NCBI RefSeq assembly: GCF_001295265.1 | Contig: NZ_LJOD01000006.1 | Coordinates: forward strand, 62,001 to 126,000 | Source: Chryseobacterium indologenes | GTDB lineage: Bacteria; Bacteroidota; Bacteroidia; Flavobacteriales; Weeksellaceae | Length of the DNA: 64,000 bases | Reading direction: 5' to 3' | In this document: positions 25,356-34,263 of the stretch, piece by piece | Position numbering within the stretch: the first letter of the stretch is position 1 | Layout of the letters: each line of letters begins with the position of its first letter | Position numbers and translations under genes: made by a program | Notes under the pieces: model-generated | The model's database searches: none | Told to the model about the DNA's origin: nothing | Seen by the model: only the letters and a program-made list of their open reading frames with translations

Positions 25356-26333
25356 ATGTATCAAAAGCTTGTTAGGAAAGAAGTAATGGGAATTTTAGAA
25401 AAGGAGGTAGGTTCTTTTCTGGAAAAATTTTTAACGCCAATCGAAAAGATCTGGCAGCCTTCAGACATGCTTCCGGATCCTTCAAGCGCTGACTTTAAAT
25501 ATGATTTAGAAGAAATTCAGACCTTCGCCCGTGAAATGCCTTACGATCTGTTTGTAACCCTGATCGGTGACTGTATCACAGAAGAAGCCCTGCCTTCTTA
25601 TGAATCCTGGCTGATGGGAGTAGACGGAGTGAATCAGGAAGAAAGTGTGGGTTGGGTAAACTGGGTAAGAGCGTGGACTGCTGAAGAAAACAGACACGGA
25701 GATCTTCTGAATAAATACCTTTACCTGTGCGGAAGAGTCAATATGAGAGAAGTGGAAATTACCACTCAATATCTGATCAACGACGGTTTTGATTTGGGTA
25801 CAAGCATGGATCCTTACAGAAATTTCGTATACACCAGCTTCCAGGAAACAGCGACCAACATCTCACACCGTAGAGTGGGAACACTGGCAAAACAGTCCGG
25901 AAACGGAAAACTGGCCAAAATGTGTGGGGTGATTGCAGCAGATGAGGCAAGACATGCCAAGGCTTATAAGCATTTCGTAGCTAAAATTCTTGAAATTGAT
26001 CCTTCAGAAATGATTCTTGCTTTTGAAGATATGATGCGCAAGAAAATTGTGATGCCCGCACACCTTATGAGACAATCCGGACAGAAAGCAGGAGAGCTTT
26101 GGGGACATTTCTCAGATGCAGCACAAAGATGTATGGTGTACACTGGCCAGGATTATATCAATATCCTGAAAGATCTGTTGGATGAATGGAAGATAGAGCA
26201 CGTAAAAGGCCTTACTGAAAAAGCTGAGAAAGCTCAGGAATACCTAATGAAACTGCCGGCAAGATTACAGAAGATTACCGACAGGGTTTCTACTCCTGAT
26301 CTGCAGTTTCAGTTCAGCTGGGTAAAAAGTTAA
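25356..26333 (+). CDS. Acyl-ACP desaturase (stearoyl-ACP desaturase type)
   Basis: Soluble di-iron desaturase introducing a cis double bond into acyl-ACP, setting membrane fluidity. The 325-residue protein (start at 25356, MYQKLVRKEVMG) shows the two di-iron motifs EENRHGD and DEARHAKAY, about 90 residues apart, plus NWVRAWTAEEN. This plant-plastid-like class is common in Flavobacteriia. A terminator follows directly, so it is a single-gene unit. Confidence 0.95.
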   Translation: MYQKLVRKEVMGILEKEVGSFLEKFLTPIEKIWQPSDMLPDPSSADFKYDLEEIQTFAREMPYDLFVTLIGDCITEEALPSYESWLMGVDGVNQEESVGWVNWVRAWTAEENRHGDLLNKYLYLCGRVNMREVEITTQYLINDGFDLGTSMDPYRNFVYTSFQETATNISHRRVGTLAKQSGNGKLAKMCGVIAADEARHAKAYKHFVAKILEIDPSEMILAFEDMMRKKIVMPAHLMRQSGQKAGELWGHFSDAAQRCMVYTGQDYINILKDLLDEWKIEHVKGLTEKAEKAQEYLMKLPARLQKITDRVSTPDLQFQFSWVKS

Positions 26334-26360
26334 TCAACATAATCATTAAATTATAAAACT

Positions 26361-26393
26361 AAGAGTGTCATCGTTTTTTGGCACTCTTTTTAT
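26361..26393 (+). terminator. Terminator after the desaturase gene
   Basis: AAGAGTGTC pairs with GGCACTCTT (one G-U) around a T-rich loop and is followed by TTTT. Confidence 0.75.
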
Positions 26394-26397
26394 TTCT

Positions 26398-26405
26398 TAT
26401 CTTTG
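26398..26405 (+). promoter_or_regulatory. -7 promoter element of the small HAD gene
   Basis: TATCTTTG lies 23 bases before the ATG at 26429 and immediately follows the preceding terminator, showing compact packing. Confidence 0.7.
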
Positions 26406-26428
26406 CAAAGCTAAAAAAAAAACATAAA

Positions 26429-26860
26429 ATGCTAAATAATAAAAAAATTGCTGTGGATTTTGACGGAACCATCGTGGATGACGCTTATCCGGCAATTGGA
26501 AAAGCTAAAATATTTGCTTTTGAAACTCTTAAAAGACTTCAGGCAGAGGGCTACAGATTAATTCTCTGGACTTACAGGCATGGGAAAACATTAGATGAAG
26601 CCGTAGAATTCTGCCGGGAAAATGGAATAGAGTTCTATGCCGTGAATTCCAGCTTTGAAGGTGAAGTATTCGACTCTGAAACACAATCCAGAAAACTGGA
26701 TGCAGACTGGTTCATTGACGACAGAAATTTAGGGGGATTCCCGGGATGGGGTGAAATTTACAATATCATTCAGGAAAGAATAGAATTCCGTGTAGAAGGA
26801 AAAGAAGTTCTGGCCTATTCAAAACTAAAAAAAGAAAAGAAAAAAGGACTTTTCTGGTAG
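26429..26860 (+). CDS. Small HAD-superfamily hydrolase (BT0820-like)
   Basis: A 143-residue cap-less HAD protein, probably a phosphatase. The start at 26429 (MLNNKKIAVDFDGTIVDD) is supported by the promoter upstream and by the nucleophile DxD motif lying at the N-terminus. ILWTYRHGKTLDEAVEFC is the second motif region and DWFIDDRNLGGFPGWGE the acidic metal-binding motif. The C-terminus is Lys-rich. Substrate unknown. Confidence 0.9.
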   Translation: MLNNKKIAVDFDGTIVDDAYPAIGKAKIFAFETLKRLQAEGYRLILWTYRHGKTLDEAVEFCRENGIEFYAVNSSFEGEVFDSETQSRKLDADWFIDDRNLGGFPGWGEIYNIIQERIEFRVEGKEVLAYSKLKKEKKKGLFW

Positions 26861-26939
26861 AAAAGACAAATAAATAATCTGACACTGTTTCCGGCTAATC
26901 CGGTTACATGTTACATTCATACATTGGTAAATTAAAACA

Positions 26940-27749
26940 ATGATTCAACTAAAAACAATAGAGGAGCTCCGCCTGATGAAGGAGAGTGCCAGACTGGTTT
27001 CCAAGACACTGGGAATGCTGGCAAAAGAAATTAAACCGGGAATCAATACCTTATATCTGGATAAATTAGCACACGATTTTATTAAAGATCACGGTGCCGA
27101 ACCTGCTTTCTTAGGATATGGAGGCTTCCCGAATTCTTTATGTATTTCTCCGAACGAGCAGGTAGTTCACGGTTTCCCGAATAAAGATATTGTAAAAGAA
27201 GGAGATGTTCTTTCCGTAGACTGTGGAGTAATTCTGAACGGTTTTGTCGGAGATCATGCCTATACCTTTGAAATCGGGGAAGTTAAGCCTGAAGTGAAAA
27301 AAATGCTTCAGGTAACCAAAGAATCTCTTTACAAAGGAATTGAGCAGTGTGTACGGGGAAAGAGAATAGGAGATATCTCCCATGCCATCCAGTCATATTG
27401 TGAAAAAGAAGGGTATGGAGTTGTAAGAGAGCTTGTAGGACATGGTTTGGGTAGAAAAATGCATGAAGATCCACAGGTTCCTAATTACGGAAGACAGGGA
27501 AGCGGAAAAGTGATTAAGGACGGCCTGGCTATTGCTATTGAGCCCATGATTAACCTTGGAACCGAAAAAGTGAAATTCCATAATGATGGCTGGACGGTAA
27601 CTACTCTGGATAACCAGCCTTCTGCCCACTTTGAGCATGACGTAGCGGTAATCAATGGTAAGCCGGTATTGCTTTCCACTTTCCAGTATGTGTACGAAGC
27701 ATTAGGAATTGTAAGCGACGAGGAAAAGCCATTCCAATTGGATTTTTAA
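26940..27749 (+). CDS. map: Methionine aminopeptidase, type I
   Basis: Removes the initiator Met from nascent proteins. The 269-residue protein carries the five metal ligands: Asp residues in VLSVDCGV and GFVGDHAYTF, His in LVGHGLGRKMHEDP, and Glu in IAIEPMINLG and FEHDVAVING. It overlaps the start of the following methyltransferase by one base (TAATG), so translation is probably coupled. Confidence 0.97.
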   Translation: MIQLKTIEELRLMKESARLVSKTLGMLAKEIKPGINTLYLDKLAHDFIKDHGAEPAFLGYGGFPNSLCISPNEQVVHGFPNKDIVKEGDVLSVDCGVILNGFVGDHAYTFEIGEVKPEVKKMLQVTKESLYKGIEQCVRGKRIGDISHAIQSYCEKEGYGVVRELVGHGLGRKMHEDPQVPNYGRQGSGKVIKDGLAIAIEPMINLGTEKVKFHNDGWTVTTLDNQPSAHFEHDVAVINGKPVLLSTFQYVYEALGIVSDEEKPFQLDF

Positions 27750-28516
27750 TGAAAAAAGTAACGAAACTTTTACTCAATAAAATCCCGCGTCCGATGCTGA
27801 TCAAAATGAGCATCTGGGCAAGACCTCTTATTTATCAGTTTTTCAAAGGAGATCAGTTTTATGACCCTATTGATGGAAGGTCTTATCGCAAGTTTCTTCC
27901 TTACGGATATGGGAAACAAAGGGAAAATGCACTTTCTCCCGGTACTTTAAGTCTTGAAAGGCACCGCCAGATGTGGCTGTATCTTCAGAATGAAACCGAT
28001 TTTTTTATCAAAAATTATAAAGTACTGCATATTGCTCCTGAACAGGAGTTTTTGAGGAAATTCAAGAGGATGAGAAATCTGGATTATATCTCTGCAGATC
28101 TGTTTTCTCCCATCGTAGACGTAAAAGCAGATATTCTGGATATGCCTTTCGCTGATGAAAGTTTTGATATTGTTTTCTGTAATCACGTTCTTGAACATAT
28201 TGAAGACGATGCCAGGGCTATGAGTGAACTCTACAGGGTGATGAGACCGGGCGGATGGGGAATCTTCCAGGTTCCTATGAAAAATTCACTGGAAAAAACA
28301 TATGAAGATTTCTCTATCAAAGATCCGAAAGAACGTCAAAAGCACTTCGGCCAGTACGATCATGTGCGCTGGTATGGGATGGATTATTTTGACCGTTTAA
28401 GAAAAGCAGGTTTTGAAACCGAACCCAATTTCTATTCCCGGAAATTCTCTGACGAGGAAATAAAAAAGTACGGATTAAGGCATAATGAAATTCTTCCCGT
28501 GGTTTTCAAAAAATAA
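27749..28516 (+). CDS. SAM-dependent class I methyltransferase
   Basis: A 255-residue protein with a methyltransferase-11-type core: VLHIAPEQEFLRKF in the SAM-binding position, ADILDMPFADESFDIVFCNH, and VLEHIEDDARAMSELYRVMRPGGWG. The N-terminal 80 residues are basic and amphipathic. It is translationally coupled to map, but no functional link is known. Substrate unknown. A perfect-stem terminator follows two bases after the stop. Confidence 0.9.
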   Translation: MKKVTKLLLNKIPRPMLIKMSIWARPLIYQFFKGDQFYDPIDGRSYRKFLPYGYGKQRENALSPGTLSLERHRQMWLYLQNETDFFIKNYKVLHIAPEQEFLRKFKRMRNLDYISADLFSPIVDVKADILDMPFADESFDIVFCNHVLEHIEDDARAMSELYRVMRPGGWGIFQVPMKNSLEKTYEDFSIKDPKERQKHFGQYDHVRWYGMDYFDRLRKAGFETEPNFYSRKFSDEEIKKYGLRHNEILPVVFKK

Positions 28517-28517
28517 T

Positions 28518-28547
28518 AAAACCGTCTTCAACTAAGAAGACGGTTTT
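28518..28547 (+). terminator. Terminator after the map-methyltransferase unit
   Basis: Perfect 12-base stem AAAACCGTCTTC / GAAGACGGTTTT with a six-base loop; the symmetric A and T ends allow function on both strands. Confidence 0.85.
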
Positions 28548-28592
28548 ATATTGATAGATAGAAGTTGTTTTAAAAATAATTTACCGGAAGGT

Positions 28593-28919
28593 TTAATGAG
28601 AAACAGCTTTTAAACCTACTACAGAACCAATTAGGGTAATGATAAAAAATACTCTCCAGAAGCTTACCGGGTCTTTAAAAAAGAAAATTCCCATAAGCGC
28701 TGTTCCTACAGCACCAATACCGGTCCATACGGCGTAAGCGGTTCCTATAGGCAGAGTTTGGGTTGCTTTGATGAGAAGGACCATACTGATGGTCATCGTT
28801 ACCAGAAATCCTGCGTACCAGTAATACATTTCAGATCCCGATGTTTCTTTGGCTTTTCCCAGGCATGAAGCAAAGGCTACTTCAAACAATCCCGCAATGA
28901 TTAAAATAATCCAATTCAT
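28593..28919 (-). CDS. Small multidrug resistance family transporter, SugE/Gdx-like
   Basis: A 108-residue inner-membrane protein with four transmembrane helices, acting as an antiparallel or parallel dimer. The essential Glu of helix 1 lies in IAGLFEVAFAS. TLPIGTAYAVWTGIGAVGT and the end GSVVGLKAV are typical of the SugE/Gdx subgroup, which exports guanidinium and related cations, rather than EmrE. No guanidine riboswitch was seen upstream. A Crp-family regulator gene lies 99 bases upstream on the same strand and may control it. Confidence 0.9.
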   Translation of the reverse strand: MNWIILIIAGLFEVAFASCLGKAKETSGSEMYYWYAGFLVTMTISMVLLIKATQTLPIGTAYAVWTGIGAVGTALMGIFFFKDPVSFWRVFFIITLIGSVVGLKAVSH

Positions 28920-29018
28920 TTTCTTACATTTTTCTCCTGCAAATTTCAGGATTTGAAAAGGAAAAAAATTTTACAAATGATAAAAAATGAATTTTCAGAC
29001 TTAATTTCCTTTATATAG

Positions 29019-29582
29019 TTATTTAATTTCTGCACGTATCCTGCTCAGGCTGACCTGTGTAATCCCCAGATAAGAGGCAATATGCCCCAGCTGGACTCTT
29101 TTCAGAAGGTCAGGATTATAGGCAATCAGATCTTTATACCGTTCCAGAGAAGTTTTAAACTGCCTTGAAATAATCAGTTCTTCGGATTTTATCATTTCAG
29201 ATTCTGCCAGCTTTCTTCCCCAGTTGGCAATATGAATATCTTCGTTAAATAATGTCCTGAGGTTTTCTGTTTCCAGTCTGTATAGATCGCAGTCTTCCAG
29301 AAGCTCAATACTTTCATAGCCGGGTTTATCCTCAACATAGCTTTTCATTGAAATCACCGTCTGTCCTTCACTTCCGAACCAAAAGGTAATATCATTCTCA
29401 GCCGTGGTAGCATAAGCTCTGGCAATACCCTTCCTGATAAAATAAACATAGGGAATAATCTTATCTGCTTCCATAAGACAGAAATTTTTAGGATACGAAA
29501 CTTCTGTAATATGTTCCTTTAAACTGATTTTGGAGGCTTCAGGAAGAACATATATACGGTCAAGGATCTGGTCTATCGTCAT
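29019..29582 (-). CDS. Crp/Fnr-family transcriptional regulator
   Basis: A 187-residue regulator with an N-terminal cyclic-nucleotide-binding-like beta-roll (IPYVYFIRKGIARAYATT, ESIELLEDCDLYRLE) and a C-terminal winged helix (LGHIASYLGITQVSLSRIRAEI). The start at 29582 is preferred because it follows the -7 element by 19 bases. It lacks the four Fe-S cysteines of Fnr and the Arg/Ser cAMP-binding set is not evident, so its ligand is unknown. Likely target: the adjacent exporter gene. Confidence 0.9.
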   Translation of the reverse strand: MTIDQILDRIYVLPEASKISLKEHITEVSYPKNFCLMEADKIIPYVYFIRKGIARAYATTAENDITFWFGSEGQTVISMKSYVEDKPGYESIELLEDCDLYRLETENLRTLFNEDIHIANWGRKLAESEMIKSEELIISRQFKTSLERYKDLIAYNPDLLKRVQLGHIASYLGITQVSLSRIRAEIK

Positions 29583-29600
29583 AATAAGAATTCTGGTTTT

Positions 29601-29608
29601 CAAAAATA
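29601..29608 (-). promoter_or_regulatory. -7 element of the Crp-like regulator gene
   Basis: The minus strand reads TATTTTTG, 19 bases before the ATG at 29582. Confidence 0.5.
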
Positions 29609-29751
29609 TCAGTTTTAGCCTATGCGATACAATAAAACAGCTTCATTTTTTTAAGGAATATGAACAGACTATTCCTGTGGCCTGTACCGGTGATTCCCGC
29701 TTTTTTCATCCTAAAATTGGAGATAAGACCCAAAGACCGGTTTTGTTTTAC

Positions 29752-29759
29752 TAACTTTG
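29752..29759 (+). promoter_or_regulatory. era: -7 promoter element of era
   Basis: TAACTTTG ends 20 bases before the ATG at 29780 and lies inside a possible upstream extension of the reading frame, which it argues against. Confidence 0.7.
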
Positions 29760-29779
29760 CAGTTCGTAATATTATTTTT

Positions 29780-30655
29780 ATGCATAAAGCTGGATTTGTA
29801 AATATAGTCGGAAAGCCTAATGCCGGAAAATCTACCTTATTGAATCAATTGATGGGGGAGAAACTGGCAATTGTAACGCAAAAGGCCCAGACCACCCGCC
29901 ACAGAATCTTTGGGATATATAATGAAGATGATCTCCAGATCGTATTTTCTGATACTCCGGGAGTGTTAGATCCGAAATACGGACTTCAGGAAAAAATGAT
30001 GGATTTTGTAAAGGATTCTTTACAGGATGCCGATGTTTTCCTGTTCATTGTAGATGTAACCGATAAAGCAGAACCTTCGGAATTTTTAATTGATAAACTG
30101 AATAAAATTCCGGTTCCCGTACTTCTTCTCCTGAATAAAGTAGACCAGACTGATCAGGAAGGACTGGAAAAACTGGTAGAATTATGGCATGGCAGAATTC
30201 CGAAAGCGGAAATTCTCCCTATCTCTGCACTAAATGCTTTCAATACGGAAATTATTCTTCCAAAATTAAAATCATTGCTGCCGGAAAATCCGCCTTATTA
30301 TGAAAAAGACCAGTTTACCGACAAGCCGGAAAGGTTCTTTGTCAATGAAGCGATCCGCGAGAAGATCCTTCTGAACTACGAAAAAGAAATCCCTTACTCA
30401 GTAGAGGTTGTAACAGAACAATTTAAAGAAAAAGAAGGAATTATCTTCATCGATTCTATTATTTATGTGGAAAGAGATACCCAGAAAGGAATTATTATCG
30501 GGCATAAAGGTGAGGCAATCAAGAAAGTAGGAACAGAAGCAAGACTGGATCTTGAAAAGTTCTTTAATAAAAAAATTCATCTGAATTTATTTGTGAAAGT
30601 GAAAAAAGACTGGCGTAAAAACGACAGGGATCTTAAAAATTTCGGGTACAGATAA
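29780..30655 (+). CDS. era: GTPase Era
   Basis: Essential GTPase that assists 16S rRNA 3'-end processing and 30S assembly. The 291-residue protein starts at 29780 (MHKAGFVNIVGKPNAGKST); G1 is GKPNAGKS, G3 SDTPGV, G4 NKVD, G5 SALNAF. The C-terminal KH domain shows the GHKGEAIKKVGTEAR loop that binds the end of 16S rRNA. The frame continues upstream to 29660, but the promoter within that stretch makes this start firm. Confidence 0.97.
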   Translation: MHKAGFVNIVGKPNAGKSTLLNQLMGEKLAIVTQKAQTTRHRIFGIYNEDDLQIVFSDTPGVLDPKYGLQEKMMDFVKDSLQDADVFLFIVDVTDKAEPSEFLIDKLNKIPVPVLLLLNKVDQTDQEGLEKLVELWHGRIPKAEILPISALNAFNTEIILPKLKSLLPENPPYYEKDQFTDKPERFFVNEAIREKILLNYEKEIPYSVEVVTEQFKEKEGIIFIDSIIYVERDTQKGIIIGHKGEAIKKVGTEARLDLEKFFNKKIHLNLFVKVKKDWRKNDRDLKNFGYR

Positions 30656-30720
30656 ACTAAAAACACCGGAATCCCGTTGTATTAAAAGATTTTTATTACC
30701 TTAGTCTAAATTTTTAGTAG

Positions 30721-31149
30721 ATGAACTATTTAAACTCAAATTCCAGCTCAGTCCCTAAAGATCTTGTTTTATTAGTAGTGAGAGTATTTATTGGTTTTGC
30801 CATGCTGTCTCACGGTTTTCCTAAACTTCAGATGCTTATAGGAGGCGGAAAAATTGAATTTTATGATTTTATAGGGCTAGGACCTCTGATCTCTTTGATT
30901 CTTACTGTTTTTGCTGAATTTGTTTGTTCAATATTGCTGATACTTGGCCTTTTTACAAGGGTTTCTTTAGGATTTCTGATCTTTACCATGATTATTGCTG
31001 CTTTTATGGTACACGGAGCAGATTCTTTTGACAAAAGAGAAATGAGCCTGGTGTATCTGTCTGTATATCTGCTGCTGCTGGTATTTGGTGCCGGAAAGGT
31101 ATCTGTGGATCACATGATAGAAAAAAGGAAAAGAGCTTCAGATTGGTAA
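30721..31149 (+). CDS. DoxX-family membrane protein
   Basis: A 142-residue inner-membrane protein with four hydrophobic segments and the DoxX pattern (VRVFIGFAMLSHGFPKLQ, LFTRVSLGFLIFTMIIAAFM). DoxX-like proteins are linked to quinone or thiosulfate redox chemistry and to oxidative-stress complexes, but most are uncharacterised. It sits 65 bases after era and ends before a perfect terminator shared with the opposing small peptide gene. Confidence 0.88.
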   Translation: MNYLNSNSSSVPKDLVLLVVRVFIGFAMLSHGFPKLQMLIGGGKIEFYDFIGLGPLISLILTVFAEFVCSILLILGLFTRVSLGFLIFTMIIAAFMVHGADSFDKREMSLVYLSVYLLLLVFGAGKVSVDHMIEKRKRASDW

Positions 31150-31167
31150 GCTTAAACGGATAAAATT

Positions 31168-31197
31168 AAGAGGCATCTCAGGAATGAGATGCCTCTT
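31168..31197. terminator. Convergent terminator between doxX-like gene and the GG-leader peptide gene
   Basis: A perfect 13-base stem (AAGAGGCATCTCA / TGAGATGCCTCTT) with a GGAA loop, A-rich on one side and T-rich on the other. It serves both converging genes and supports transcription of the minus-strand peptide. Confidence 0.85.
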
Positions 31198-31203
31198 TTG
31201 CTT

Positions 31204-31365
31204 TTATGGCCTGCACGGAGATGAAGTCGGGATGCAGTCCCAGATTGGAGATCCGTGTTCCGTTCTGCCTACTATGCAGGCTCTGTATCCGTCATCACAT
31301 AATGGAGCGCTTCCTCCGATAATTGTTTTCAGACTGTTCTTGGATAATTTTCTTAAATTTTTCAT
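31204..31365 (-). CDS. Bacteriocin-like peptide with double-glycine leader
   Basis: A 53-residue minus-strand gene easily missed because of its size. The N-terminus MKNLRKLSKNSLKTIIGG is a classic double-glycine leader, cut after GG by a peptidase-containing (C39) ABC transporter. The 35-residue core (SAPLCDDGYRAC, then WDCIPTSSPC) has four cysteines that could form two disulfides. Peptides with closely similar MKNL-K-L...GG leaders recur in Chryseobacterium genomes as 'bacteriocin-like' proteins. It ends six bases before a perfect terminator. No transporter, modification or immunity gene lies next to it. Function (toxin, signal or other) is unproven. Confidence 0.8.
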   Translation of the reverse strand: MKNLRKLSKNSLKTIIGGSAPLCDDGYRACIVGRTEHGSPIWDCIPTSSPCRP

Positions 31366-31487
31366 ATTGTTTTATTTTGAGTATTAAATGTAAGTAAAAA
31401 ATATTAATTATTTCACTGTATCGAGATTATTTTAATAAATTTTATCTGTACTTAAAAATTTCATTATATTAGTAAAAATGATTTTTT

Positions 31488-33890
31488 ATGAAGATAAAAC
31501 TGACCATCTGCCTTCTGGCGTTTCTTAATTTTTATGATGCACAGGAAAATATTACTTATCAGAAACCATCTGCAGAAATCCTAAAGCTGGCAGATTACGA
31601 GAGACCTCCGGGGGTGATGATGAACAGTAAAAAAGACTGGGTAGTTTTTACCTACCGCCCGACTTATAAAACACTGGAAGACCTTAACCAGCAGGAACTG
31701 AAATTGGGAGGGCTGAGAATTAATCCCATAACCAATATTTCAAGCACGGTTACGTATTCAAATAATCTGAAGATCAGAAAAATAAATGATAAGAATGAAA
31801 TTCAGGTGAAAAACCTTCCTGCTAATCCTAAAATAACTTTCATTTCATTCTCACCTGATGAAAAAAAGCTGGCTTTTACCAATACAACCGCCAAAGGAGT
31901 AGAGCTCTGGATTGTAGATATGGAAACAGCTTCTGCTAAGAAAATTACCAGCGATAACCTTAATGCTAATGTAGGAAGTCCCTATCAATGGTACAATGAT
32001 TCGCAGAATTTACTGATCAGGACATTGCCTCAAAACAGGCCTGCTCTGATTAACTCTGATAAAGATCTTCCTACGGGGCCAATCGTTTCTACGGCAGACG
32101 GAAAAGTTTCACAGAACAGGACTTATCAGGATTTACTGAAGAATCCTCAGGATGAAAAAAACTTTGAAGTGATTACTGCTTCTGAGATTTACAGTGTTGA
32201 CCTGAATGGTAATCTGAAAAAAGTAAAAGATAAGGATATGTATGTAGGTCTGAGCTTTTCTCCTGACGGAAATTATTTAATGGCGGTTGTGGTTAAAAAG
32301 CCATTCTCCTATATTGTTCCTTACAACAGATTTCCATTGACTACTACTGTATACGATATGAAGGGAAATACGGAGAAAGTGGTTAATGAAGTTCCTTTAA
32401 ATGAAGTGATGCCAAAAGGCTTCTCTTCTGTAAGAACAGGGAAAAGAAACATGGGGTGGAGAAGTGATGCTCCGGCTACATTAGTCTATGCTGAAGCCCT
32501 GGACGGAGGAGACCAGTCAAAACCTGCAGACTTCAGAGATGAGATCTTTACTTGGGAAGCTCCGTTTACGACAGCTCCTAAATCATTCTTCAAAACAAAA
32601 CAGAGATATGAAGGAACAGAATGGACAAATGATCACTATGCAGTTATTTCTGAGGGCTGGTACGATACCAGAAATACAAAGTCTTTCTTAGTAGATCTTA
32701 ATAATTCAGAATCGAAAATTATTGAAGACAGAAATTCCCAGGATGTATACAGTGACCCGGGGATATTTAATACCACAAAAAATCAGTACGGAAGATATGT
32801 AATTGATATGAAAGGCGGAAAATCTTATCTGATTGGTGATGGCTTCACCAAAGACGGACAACATCCTTTTATTGATGAAATGGATATGAAGTCATTGAAA
32901 AAGAAAAGGATTTACACTTCCGATCTTAAAAATGCCAAAGAGGAAATTGTGGATATTCTTAATCCTGCAAAAGGAGAGATTCTCACAACCCAGCAGTCTG
33001 CCAGCCAATATCCGAATTACTTCAAAAAGAACATTAAAACCAATAAAGCAGAAGCTGTTACCAGTTTTGCCAACCCTTTTGAAAGCATCAGGGATGTTTA
33101 TAAAGAAGTGATTACCTATAAAAGAAACGATGGTGTAACTCTGACCGGAACGCTTTATTTACCTGCCGGATATGACCGTAAAGCAAAGAAGGAAAAGCTG
33201 CCGTTACTGATCTGGGCTTATCCTACAGAATATAAAGACAAAAATACAGCCGGACAGAATACCCAGAACCCTAATGATTTCACTTTCCCTTATTACGGAT
33301 CTTTTGTCTACTGGACTACAAAAGGATATGCCGTGCTGGATGATGCCGCTTTCCCGATCATTGGGGAAGGGAAAACTGAGCCGAATGACACTTTTATTCC
33401 TCAGCTGGTAGCCAATGCAGAAGCTGCCATCAATGCCGTAGACCAGTTAGGCTATATTGATAAAAAGAAAGTAGCTGTAGGAGGACATTCTTATGGAGCT
33501 TTTATGACGGCAAACCTTCTTACCCATTCCAAATTATTTGCCTGTGGTATTGCCCGAAGCGGAGCGTACAACAGAACACTGACGCCGTTCGGATTCCAGA
33601 TGGAGCAGAGAAATTACTGGGATGTTCCGGAAATCTACAACACGATGTCTCCTTTCATGCATGCCGACCAAATGAAAACTCCATTACTGCTGGTGCATGG
33701 TGACGCAGACAATAATCCGGGAACCTTTACCCTTCAGACGGAAAGATATTTCCAGGCGTTGAAAAACCTGGGAGCTCCGGTAAAAATGGTTCTTCTGCCA
33801 AAAGAAGCACACAGCTATCAGGCGAAGGAGAATATACTTCATCTTTTATGGGAACAGGACCAGTTCCTTGAAAAATGTTTAAAGAAATAG
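31488..33890 (+). CDS. Secreted S9 prolyl-oligopeptidase-family peptidase
   Basis: An 800-residue peptidase with an N-terminal signal peptide (LTICLLAFLNFYDAQ), a beta-propeller of about residues 50-520, and a C-terminal alpha/beta hydrolase domain. The catalytic triad is Ser in GGHSYGAFMTANLL, Asp in HGDADNNPGTFT and His in PKEAHSYQAKE. It probably trims dipeptides or oligopeptides in the periplasm. The order is closest to glutamyl-aminopeptidase/S9C-type enzymes of Bacteroidota. A terminator follows. Confidence 0.93.
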   Translation: MKIKLTICLLAFLNFYDAQENITYQKPSAEILKLADYERPPGVMMNSKKDWVVFTYRPTYKTLEDLNQQELKLGGLRINPITNISSTVTYSNNLKIRKINDKNEIQVKNLPANPKITFISFSPDEKKLAFTNTTAKGVELWIVDMETASAKKITSDNLNANVGSPYQWYNDSQNLLIRTLPQNRPALINSDKDLPTGPIVSTADGKVSQNRTYQDLLKNPQDEKNFEVITASEIYSVDLNGNLKKVKDKDMYVGLSFSPDGNYLMAVVVKKPFSYIVPYNRFPLTTTVYDMKGNTEKVVNEVPLNEVMPKGFSSVRTGKRNMGWRSDAPATLVYAEALDGGDQSKPADFRDEIFTWEAPFTTAPKSFFKTKQRYEGTEWTNDHYAVISEGWYDTRNTKSFLVDLNNSESKIIEDRNSQDVYSDPGIFNTTKNQYGRYVIDMKGGKSYLIGDGFTKDGQHPFIDEMDMKSLKKKRIYTSDLKNAKEEIVDILNPAKGEILTTQQSASQYPNYFKKNIKTNKAEAVTSFANPFESIRDVYKEVITYKRNDGVTLTGTLYLPAGYDRKAKKEKLPLLIWAYPTEYKDKNTAGQNTQNPNDFTFPYYGSFVYWTTKGYAVLDDAAFPIIGEGKTEPNDTFIPQLVANAEAAINAVDQLGYIDKKKVAVGGHSYGAFMTANLLTHSKLFACGIARSGAYNRTLTPFGFQMEQRNYWDVPEIYNTMSPFMHADQMKTPLLLVHGDADNNPGTFTLQTERYFQALKNLGAPVKMVLLPKEAHSYQAKENILHLLWEQDQFLEKCLKK

Positions 33891-33905
33891 AAAATATTTA
33901 AAGAT

Positions 33906-33937
33906 AAAGCCCGTTTGATAATAGCGGGCTTTTTTTG
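33906..33937 (+). terminator. Terminator after the S9 peptidase
   Basis: AAAGCCCG and CGGGCTTT form an eight-base stem followed by a seven-base T run. Confidence 0.85.
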
Positions 33938-33963
33938 TTCTGCTGAAACTGATAACGATACTT

Positions 33964-34224
33964 ATGAAACAATATTGCATCTTACTTTTGATTCCTGCCC
34001 TAAGCTTCGCACAGCTGTCTGATAAAACGAATGAGATTTATAAAAAACTGTCAGAAAGCAAAAGAGTAGAATCTGTTGCCATTGGAGATGCAGGAGAAAG
34101 AAGCAGTGTATTTGATCACTATAAAGAAAAAAAACGTCCTGAATATTACGAAAAACTCGCTTATTTTAAAAAGAAATACAATTCTGAAATCATTAAAAAA
34201 TATCTGGAATTTTGCGGAAACTGA
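33964..34224 (+). CDS. Small secreted Lys-rich protein
   Basis: An 86-residue protein with a signal peptide (LLLIPALSFAQ), leaving about 69 mature residues that are highly charged and helical (SDKTNEIYKKLSESKRVES). A single Cys lies near the end (YLEFCGN). No family was recognised. It is framed by terminators on both sides, so it is an independent small gene. Confidence 0.7.
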   Translation: MKQYCILLLIPALSFAQLSDKTNEIYKKLSESKRVESVAIGDAGERSSVFDHYKEKKRPEYYEKLAYFKKKYNSEIIKKYLEFCGN

Positions 34225-34234
34225 CTGAAAACAC

Positions 34235-34262
34235 AAAACCGCTTTCAAACAGCGGTTTTTTA
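34235..34262. terminator. Convergent terminator
   Basis: AAAACCGCT / AGCGGTTTT stem with a seven-base loop and T run, between the small secreted protein gene and the oppositely oriented HAD gene. Confidence 0.85.
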
Positions 34263-34263
34263 T

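Noticed and set aside
29660..29779. Longer N-terminus for Era
   Set aside because: The extra 40 residues overlap the TAnnTTTG promoter, and the G1 motif belongs near the N-terminus.
31184..31387. A plus-strand 67-codon frame downstream of the DoxX gene
   Set aside because: It is the antisense shadow of the small GG-leader peptide gene and overlaps the terminator.
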